DNA of 64,000 nucleotides, from contig NZ_CP090949.1 of the NCBI RefSeq assembly GCF_023823125.1, forward strand, positions 3,186,001-3,250,000. The letters run 5' to 3'. Below are positions 58,643 through 64,000 of the stretch, piece after piece (position 1 is the first letter of the stretch; every line of letters starts with the position of its first letter). The translations under genes were made by a program, and so were the position numbers. The notes beneath the pieces are model-generated. The model was given only the letters and a program-made list of their open reading frames with translations, searched no databases and had not been told where the DNA came from. This stretch comes from Erythrobacter aurantius. GTDB taxonomy: Bacteria > Pseudomonadota > Alphaproteobacteria > Sphingomonadales > Sphingomonadaceae.

Positions 58643-59407
58643 TCAAACACCGCGCGCGGGCAAGCCTGCTTCTCGGAGCGCCTTGTGCGCCTCGCTGATC
58701 GAGTGGGTGCCGAAATGGAAGATCGATGCGGCCAGCACCGCGCTCGCCTTGCCCTTTGTCACCCCTTCGACAAGGTGATCGAGCGTGCCGACCCCGCCGC
58801 TGGCGATGACAGGCACGCTGACGCTGTCGGCGATGGTGGCGGTGAGATCGAGGTCATAGCCGCGCTGCGTGCCGTCGCCATCCATGCTCGTCACCAGCAA
58901 CTCGCCCGCGCCCAGCTCCGCCACCTTCACCGCATATTCGACTGCGTCGATACCGGTGGGCTTGCGCCCGCCGTGGGTGAAGATTTCCCAGTTTCCGCGC
59001 GGTGTGCGCCGGGCATCGACACTGGCGACGACGCATTGGCTGCCGAATTTGGCGGCGATTTCCTCGACCAGTTCGGGCCGCGCCACGGCAGCGGAATTGA
59101 TCGCGACCTTGTCCGCACCCGCGAGCAACAGCGCGCGGGCATCCTCGACACTGCGCACCCCGCCACCCACGGTCAGCGGCATGAAGCACACTTCCGCCGT
59201 GCGCCGGACAATATCAAGCAGCGTCCCGCGCCCTTCGTGGCTGGCGGAGATATCGAGAAAGCACAACTCATCCGCCCCCGCCTCGTCATAGGCGCGCGCC
59301 TGTTCGACCGGATCGCCGGCATCCTTGAGATCGACGAAGTTGACGCCCTTGACCACGCGCCCATCGGCAACGTCGAGACAGGGGATGACACGGATGCGGA
59401 CGGTCAT
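58643..59407 (-). CDS. hisF: Imidazole glycerol phosphate synthase cyclase subunit
   Basis: 254 residues from ATG 59405-59407. Half-barrel repeats with [40 protein letters not shown] and [17 protein letters not shown]. The active-site Asp11-type (PCLDV) and Asp130-type (TSMDGDG) residues are present. Forms the synthase with HisH, making IGP and AICAR. Its ATG overlaps the stop of a 59-residue gene (ATGA). Confidence 0.95.
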   Translation of the reverse strand: MTVRIRVIPCLDVADGRVVKGVNFVDLKDAGDPVEQARAYDEAGADELCFLDISASHEGRGTLLDIVRRTAEVCFMPLTVGGGVRSVEDARALLLAGADKVAINSAAVARPELVEEIAAKFGSQCVVASVDARRTPRGNWEIFTHGGRKPTGIDAVEYAVKVAELGAGELLVTSMDGDGTQRGYDLDLTATIADSVSVPVIASGGVGTLDHLVEGVTKGKASAVLAASIFHFGTHSISEAHKALREAGLPARGV

Positions 59408-59583
59408 TTGGGCCACCCCTTACGGATTGCCTCGACACCGCCACCCTTGTGAATCCGGCGAAGGGCACCTGCGAAGATCATTGAAATCATCAACCAACCG
59501 GGCACTTTGTCCATCCAGAACCCGATCACCCCACAACCGCAGATGACAAAAACGATCAAATCCTCGTGACGACGCAAACTCAT
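59404..59583 (-). CDS. 59-residue membrane protein between hisA and hisF
   Basis: A frame of 60 codons with ATG 59581-59583 and stop 59404-59406. The start overlaps the hisA stop (59580-59582) and the stop overlaps the hisF ATG, both as ATGA, so the three genes are coupled. Sequence begins [20 protein letters not shown] and has two hydrophobic stretches and a basic tail. No family recognised. It is too short for many ORF filters. Confidence 0.75.
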   Translation of the reverse strand: MSLRRHEDLIVFVICGCGVIGFWMDKVPGWLMISMIFAGALRRIHKGGGVEAIRKGWPK

Positions 59584-60308
59584 CCCCGCGCCCCCATCTG
59601 GATTGCCGCCGCCAGGTCCAGCTTGCCCTCGTACAGCGCGCGGCCTGTGATCACGCCTTCGATCCCCTCATGCGCGTGGATCGACAGGACGTGGATGTCG
59701 GACAGGCCCTTTACTCCGCCGCTGGCGATCACCGGAATGTCCACCCGCCGCGCCAAGTCCACCGTAGCGTCGATGTTCACGCCTTTGAGCAGCCCGTCGC
59801 GGCCGATATCGGTGAACAGCAGCGCGGCGACGCCTGCGTCCTCGAAACGGCGTGCCAAGTCCACGACGGGCACGTCGGACACTTCGGCCCAGCCTTCGGT
59901 CGCGACCATGCCGTCCTTCGCGTCCACCGCGACGACGATGCCGCCTTCCCATTCGCGGGCCATTTCCTTGACGAAGTCCGGGTTCTTGAGCGCCGCGGAG
60001 CCCATCACCACCCGCGCCACGCCCATGTTGAACCAGCCTTCCACCGCCGCTGCATCGCGGATGCCGCCTCCCAGCTGGACGTAGCCGGGGAATGCTTCGA
60101 TGATCGCCTGCACCGCTTGCGCGTTGCGGCCCTCGCCGGCGAAGCTGCCGTCGAGATCGACGACGTGCAGATGCTCGGCCCCGGCCTCGGCAAAAAGCAT
60201 GGCCTGAGCCGCCGGGTTGTCCCCGTAAACGGTCGCGCGATCCATGTCGCCTTCGGCCAGCCGCACGACTTCGCCGCCTTTGAGGTCGATGGCAGGAAAT
60301 ACGATCAA
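59580..60308 (-). CDS. hisA: Phosphoribosylformimino-AICAR-P isomerase
   Basis: 242 residues with a probable TTG start at 60306-60308, giving the family N-terminus [24 protein letters not shown] is 8 bases upstream, and the TTGA overlaps the hisH stop. A GTG three codons earlier is the alternative. Catalytic region features are PAIDLKGG with Asp and the later FTDIGRDGLLKGVNIDAT with the second Asp. Amadori isomerisation in histidine synthesis. Confidence 0.94.
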   Translation of the reverse strand: MIVFPAIDLKGGEVVRLAEGDMDRATVYGDNPAAQAMLFAEAGAEHLHVVDLDGSFAGEGRNAQAVQAIIEAFPGYVQLGGGIRDAAAVEGWFNMGVARVVMGSAALKNPDFVKEMAREWEGGIVVAVDAKDGMVATEGWAEVSDVPVVDLARRFEDAGVAALLFTDIGRDGLLKGVNIDATVDLARRVDIPVIASGGVKGLSDIHVLSIHAHEGIEGVITGRALYEGKLDLAAAIQMGARG

Positions 60309-60931
60309 GGCTTCCACTCCAGAAAACGGGTGAGCGTCGCGAGGCCATAGGCCTGACTTTTCTCAGGGTGATATTGCACCCCGCAGATATTGCCGCGTGA
60401 TACCGCGGCGACAAGGCCTTCGCCGTGATCGGTCAACGCGGCGACGTGATGCGGGTCTTCGGCGACGAAGTGGTAGGAATGGAGGAAATAGGCCTCGCCT
60501 TCCTCGATCACGTCATGGCCGCGCGCGTGCGGCATAACGGCGACATCGTTCCAGCCCATGTGCGGCACCTTGATCGCGGGATCATGCGGGGTGATCAGCC
60601 GCACCTCGCCCGGAATCCAGCCGAGCCCCTTGTGGCTGCCGAATTCGAGCCCGCGGGTGGCGAGCAATTGCATGCCCACGCAAATGCCAAGGAACGGCGC
60701 GCCGCCGTGATAGACGCGCTCCGTCAGCGCCTCGACCATTCCGGGGACCGCATTGAGGCCATCCGCGCAAGCCTTGAACGCCCCCACGCCCGGCAGCACG
60801 ATCCGGTCCGCCGCGCGCACCACATCGGCATCGGCGGTAACGACGACATCCGCCCCAACCGCCTTCAGCGCGTTGTGCACCGAATGGAGATTGCCCGCGC
60901 CGTAATCCACGAGGGCGACGATTTCAGCCAC
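60305..60931 (-). CDS. hisH: Imidazole glycerol phosphate synthase glutaminase subunit
   Basis: 208 residues with GTG start 60929-60931, overlapping hisB by 8 bases. Glutaminase triad: nucleophile Cys in [17 protein letters not shown], and His-Glu in [27 protein letters not shown] is the conserved start. Releases ammonia from glutamine for HisF. Confidence 0.95.
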   Translation of the reverse strand: MAEIVALVDYGAGNLHSVHNALKAVGADVVVTADADVVRAADRIVLPGVGAFKACADGLNAVPGMVEALTERVYHGGAPFLGICVGMQLLATRGLEFGSHKGLGWIPGEVRLITPHDPAIKVPHMGWNDVAVMPHARGHDVIEEGEAYFLHSYHFVAEDPHHVAALTDHGEGLVAAVSRGNICGVQYHPEKSQAYGLATLTRFLEWKP

Positions 60932-61541
60932 CGAGTTGCCCCTTGGTGCTGGGGATCGCGCTGCCCTTGCGCGGGTCGCGTTCGACCGCGATCCGCATTG
61001 CGCGGGCAAAGCCTTTGTAGATGCTTTCGCAGATGTGGTGGTTGTTGGTGCCGTACAGCAGCTCGATATGCAGCGTCAGCCCGGCGCTCTGCGCGACGGA
61101 ATGGAACCAGTGCTCGATCAGCTCGGTATCCCATTCGCCCAGCTTTTCCTGGGTGAAGCCCGCTTTCCACACCAGATAGGGCCGCCCCGAAATGTCGAGC
61201 GCGACGCGGCTAAGCGTTTCGTCCATCGGCGAATAGGCCGCGCCATATCGCCCGATCCCGGCCTTGTCGCCCAGCGCATCCGCAATCGCCTGACCCAGCG
61301 CAATCGCCGAATCCTCTGTCGTGTGGTGTTGATCCACATGCAGATCGCCATCGACCTTCATCGTCACGTCGATCAGCGAATGCTTGGAAAACTGTTCGAC
61401 CATGTGATCGAGAAAGCCGATCCCGGTCGAAATGTCATAGGTGCCCGTGCCGTCCAGATTCACGCTGATCGCGATCCCGGTTTCGGCGGTGTTGCGGCTG
61501 ATCGTGCCCGTGCGGGGGCTGCTTGCGGAGAGGTCTGTCAT
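60924..61541 (-). CDS. hisB: Imidazoleglycerol-phosphate dehydratase
   Basis: 205 residues from ATG 61539-61541. Metal-binding motifs [37 protein letters not shown] and [18 protein letters not shown] are intact. Dehydrates IGP to imidazole acetol phosphate. A monofunctional HisB without the phosphatase domain. The first gene of the his cluster shown here. The longer in-frame start was rejected. Confidence 0.95.
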   Translation of the reverse strand: MTDLSASSPRTGTISRNTAETGIAISVNLDGTGTYDISTGIGFLDHMVEQFSKHSLIDVTMKVDGDLHVDQHHTTEDSAIALGQAIADALGDKAGIGRYGAAYSPMDETLSRVALDISGRPYLVWKAGFTQEKLGEWDTELIEHWFHSVAQSAGLTLHIELLYGTNNHHICESIYKGFARAMRIAVERDPRKGSAIPSTKGQLGG

Positions 61542-61678
61542 GGCTGCGGCTATAAGCGCCCGTGTGCACGGTGCAAGCACCTGCGGCGCGGCAAATGCGC
61601 TTACCGTTCGGACAATCGCCACGACCCTTCACGAAACGCTTGACCAGCGACGCGGCTCGCTCCACGATTCAGCGCATA

Positions 61679-62179
61679 ATGACAGATGACACGCCAGACA
61701 GCCTGATCCCGTATGACGAGATCGTCCAGGAAGCGCTCCGCGCCGTTGTCGGGCGCGTGCTCGGCGAGATCGAGCGCGGGGGGAGCGAGCTTCCCGGCAA
61801 CCATCATTTCTACATCACGTTCAAGACGGGCGCACAGGGCGTGTCGATCCCGGCTCACCTGCGTGAACGGTTTCCCGATGAAATGACGATCGTGCTCCAG
61901 AACAAGTTCTGGGACCTCGACGTGCAGGAAACCGGGTTTTCGGTCGGCCTGTCGTTCAACCAGATCCCGGCGAAGCTGGAAATTCCCTATGCCGCGATCA
62001 CCGCTTTCGTCGATCCGGCGGTGGATTTCGGTTTGCAGTTCCAGGCGTCGGTGAACGAACTGGCGCCCGAAGAACACGACATTGCCGAAAACGATGCCGA
62101 ACCGCAGGGCGGCAAGCCCGATGGCGATGGCGGCGACGGCTCCAATGTCGTGACGGTCGATTTCGGCCGCAAGAAATAG
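61679..62179 (+). CDS. sspB: SspB-like ClpXP adaptor, alphaproteobacterial type
   Basis: 166 residues from ATG 61679. SspB fold with DEIVQEALRAVVGRVLGEIE, HHFYITFKTGAQGVSIPAHL, MTIVLQNKFWDLDV and FSVGLSFNQIPAKLEIPYAA. The acidic linker ends in SNVVTVDFGRKK, whose VVTVDFGRK resembles the ClpX-binding tail of E. coli SspB (V-x-x-V-x). It delivers tagged substrates to ClpXP. Confidence 0.9.
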   Translation: MTDDTPDSLIPYDEIVQEALRAVVGRVLGEIERGGSELPGNHHFYITFKTGAQGVSIPAHLRERFPDEMTIVLQNKFWDLDVQETGFSVGLSFNQIPAKLEIPYAAITAFVDPAVDFGLQFQASVNELAPEEHDIAENDAEPQGGKPDGDGGDGSNVVTVDFGRKK

Positions 62180-62210
62180 CCGCAAGGTCGCAGGGAGACT
62201 TCGAGGCACC

Positions 62211-62612
62211 ATGACAAGGAAAGCCTCCGACAAGGAAACGTCCGCGCCAGAATCCGCGCAGAAGCCGCCGCGCCGCCTGCCGCTGCCAAGCGACAATCCG
62301 ACGACCAATCTCGTGATCGCCGACATCGTGTTGCTCGGCGCGTCCACCTTGCTGCGCCAAAAGGTGGAACGGCAGGTCGTGAAAGCCAGCGCGCACAGCA
62401 GCGAGGAAGAGCGGAAAGTGCTCGACGGGCGTTCGATGCTGACGACTTTGGGCCTCTACGGGGCCAGCCGTCTGGCGACCCGATCGGTGCCGGGGCTGGC
62501 GCTGGTGACGGGAGGGCTGGTGCTGAAGACGCTGTATGATCGCGGCAAGGCTGTCCGCCGCAGAAAGGGTCGGCAACGCCCGACCAGCCAAGGGGCCGAT
62601 AAGGACACTTGA
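62211..62612 (+). CDS. Conserved hypothetical protein with two hydrophobic segments
   Basis: 133 residues, ATG 62211. Lysine and proline rich start, then two hydrophobic stretches (NLVIADIVLLGASTLL and LGLYGASRLA...SVPGLALVTGGLVLKTL) separated by a charged helix, and a basic tail. Looks like a small membrane protein. No family name recognised. Between sspB and gmk. Confidence 0.65.
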   Translation: MTRKASDKETSAPESAQKPPRRLPLPSDNPTTNLVIADIVLLGASTLLRQKVERQVVKASAHSSEEERKVLDGRSMLTTLGLYGASRLATRSVPGLALVTGGLVLKTLYDRGKAVRRRKGRQRPTSQGADKDT

Positions 62613-62643
62613 TTTCCGTGCCCCATTTGCGGCAACGGGGCCT

Positions 62644-63294
62644 ATGGGCGATCATTCCTTCAAATCGACGGACAAGCTGGCGCGGCGCGGCCTGCTGTTC
62701 ATCCTGTCTTCCCCCTCTGGCGCGGGCAAGACCACGCTTTCGCGCATGCTGCTGGAACAGGATCCGGAAATCACGCTGTCGGTTTCCGCCACCACCCGCC
62801 CGCCGCGTCCGGGTGAACGTGACGGGGTGGACTATCATTTCGTGTCCGACGCGCAGTTCGACGCGATGGTGGCAGAAGACGATTTCTACGAATGGGCGCA
62901 GGTCTTTGGCCACCGTTACGGCACGCCCAAGGGCGCGATCCGCGAAGGGTTGAAGCGCGGACAGGATTACCTGTTCGACATCGACTGGCAGGGCACACAG
63001 CAATTGAAGCAGAAGGACGATCAGGACGTCGTCACCGTTTTCGTGCTGCCGCCCAGTCTCGACGAATTGCGCCGCCGGCTGGAAAGCCGGGCACAGGATT
63101 CCGCCGAAGTCATAGATTCCCGCATGGAACGCGCCCGCGCCGAAATCAGCCACTGGGCCGAATATGATTACGTCGTGATCAACGATGACATTAGCGAATG
63201 CTTTGCCCGCGTGCGCGAAGTGCTCGACGCGGAGCGCATGCGCCGCAAGCGGCAGACCGGGCTGATCCCGTTTGTGCGCGAATTGATGGGGTAG
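62644..63294 (+). CDS. gmk: Guanylate kinase
   Basis: 216 residues from ATG 62644. P-loop SSPSGAGKTTLSRMLLE, the GMP-binding stretch SATTRPPRPGERDGVDYHFV, YGTPKGAI and LFDIDWQGTQQLK are all standard. It phosphorylates GMP to GDP. An in-frame start at 62536 lies within the previous gene and was not used. Confidence 0.96.
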   Translation: MGDHSFKSTDKLARRGLLFILSSPSGAGKTTLSRMLLEQDPEITLSVSATTRPPRPGERDGVDYHFVSDAQFDAMVAEDDFYEWAQVFGHRYGTPKGAIREGLKRGQDYLFDIDWQGTQQLKQKDDQDVVTVFVLPPSLDELRRRLESRAQDSAEVIDSRMERARAEISHWAEYDYVVINDDISECFARVREVLDAERMRRKRQTGLIPFVRELMG

Positions 63295-63428
63295 GTTGTT
63301 GGGGTAGTTCGGGCGGGTTTCACCGTCGAAGTCTGTACCGGCCCACTACCCAAGCCATTGGCGCAACAGGATTTTCATGTACAACACCGTCACTGGCAGG
63401 CGTAATGCGAAGCCGGGACGGGGGCGCA

Positions 63429-64000
63429 CATGAAGGTCAAGATGATCCTGCCGGCTTTGACCGAGGCAAAGAGCCCGTTCTGGCGGCCAATCAAATATTC
63501 CCTGTCTCCGCCGCTGGGCCTTGCGACGCTGGCGTCGTTCCTGCCGGATGACTGGGACGTCGAACTGGTCGACGATCATGTCGAAACGCTGCAGACCGAC
63601 GATCAGCCCGATCTGGTCGTCATCCAAGTCTACATCACCAATGCCTATCGCGCCTATGCGCTAGCCGATCTGTACCGGGCGCGCGGGTGCTACGTCATTC
63701 TGGGCGGGCTGCATGTGACCTCGCTCCCCGATGAAGCGGCGCAGCATGCCGACACGATTTTCATCGGTCCGGGGGAGCAGACCTTTCCCGAATTTCTCGC
63801 AGACTTCGCGGCGGGGCACGCATGCGCCGTATATGTGTCCGGCGATGGGCGAACGATCGAAGGCATTCCGCCGGTCAGGCGCGATCTGATCAAGCGCGAA
63901 CGTTATCTTGTGCCGAACTCGATCGTCGTCACGCGCGGCTGCCCCCAGCATTGCGATTTCTGCTACAAGGATGCCTTCTTCGAAGGGGGCCGCTCGTTCT
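63429..64000 (+). CDS. B12-binding-domain radical SAM protein, partial
   Basis: 190 visible codons from ATG 63429 to the window edge. The N-terminal B12-like domain has LSPPLGLATLASFLPDDWD and VELVDDHVETL. A glycine-rich VILGGLHVTSLPDEA segment, PGEQTFPEFL and a radical SAM start VVTRGCPQHCDFCYKDAFF follow; CPQHCDFC is the CxxxCxxC iron-sulfur motif. The substrate cannot be told from this part. Confidence 0.9.

Noticed and set aside
1..64000. CRISPR array, rRNA genes or insertion sequences
   Set aside because: No regularly spaced repeats, rRNA-like sequence or transposase gene was seen on reading both strands.

Overview
The window is high-GC DNA (clearly above 60 percent by eye) from an alphaproteobacterium, most likely Sphingomonadales and close to Erythrobacteraceae. 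Supporting clues are GTTC-N7-GTTC LexA boxes, an SspB of the alphaproteobacterial type, a bifunctional Rel, the ybgC-tolQRAB-pal operon, a hisBHAFE cluster, and periplasmic DUF547 and GH16 proteins. The taxonomic call is inference, because no rRNA gene is present.

Positions 1 to about 23.2 kb hold the right-hand part of a prophage, read leftward on the minus strand. From the window edge inward come tail tube, tail completion, HK97 gp10-like, head closure, head-tail connector, HK97-fold capsid with its protease, portal, large and small terminase, and a ParB-methyltransferase fusion. An oppositely oriented tRNA with a CAT anticodon, an HNH endonuclease and small phage genes follow. Next is a replication and recombination module: RuvC-like resolvase, AT-rich putative origin, prim-pol helicase, DEAD helicase, PD-(D/E)XK nuclease, DUF669 protein and an AAA_24 (Sak4-like) ATPase. 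A sigma-like regulator and a Com-like zinc-finger protein complete it. A 736-residue protein of unknown function and lower GC sits at its upstream end. The left end of the prophage lies outside the window.

From 23.2 to 28.9 kb is the control and accessory arm. A divergent promoter region carries a perfect LexA box. It faces a four-gene cassette (small ORF, DUF2924, serine recombinase, HTH protein) whose genes overlap by ATGA or GTGA. Then come a pRiA4b ORF-3 family gene, an SOS-boxed umuDC pair, and a small membrane protein ending in a long hairpin. This arm stops at the 3' end of a tRNA-Ser(GGA), a plausible element border. No CI-like repressor was seen, so direct LexA control of the element is the working hypothesis.

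From 28.9 to 64 kb is chromosomal backbone. It encodes a cyclophilin, DUF1905 protein, chemotaxis receptor, VOC protein and Rel. Two GH16 glycosidases follow, one behind a perfect LacI-type palindrome, then hemF, pdeM and infC (probable ATA start). Next are three tandem DUF547 proteins behind a structured leader, a DASS transporter, an arsR-arsC-acr3 operon, a large helicase, a Cys/Met-metabolism PLP enzyme, a degenerate SDR, an FMN reductase and a J-domain protein. The tol-pal operon, the his cluster with an unlisted 59-residue gene between hisA and hisF, sspB, gmk and the start of a B12-binding radical SAM protein close the window.
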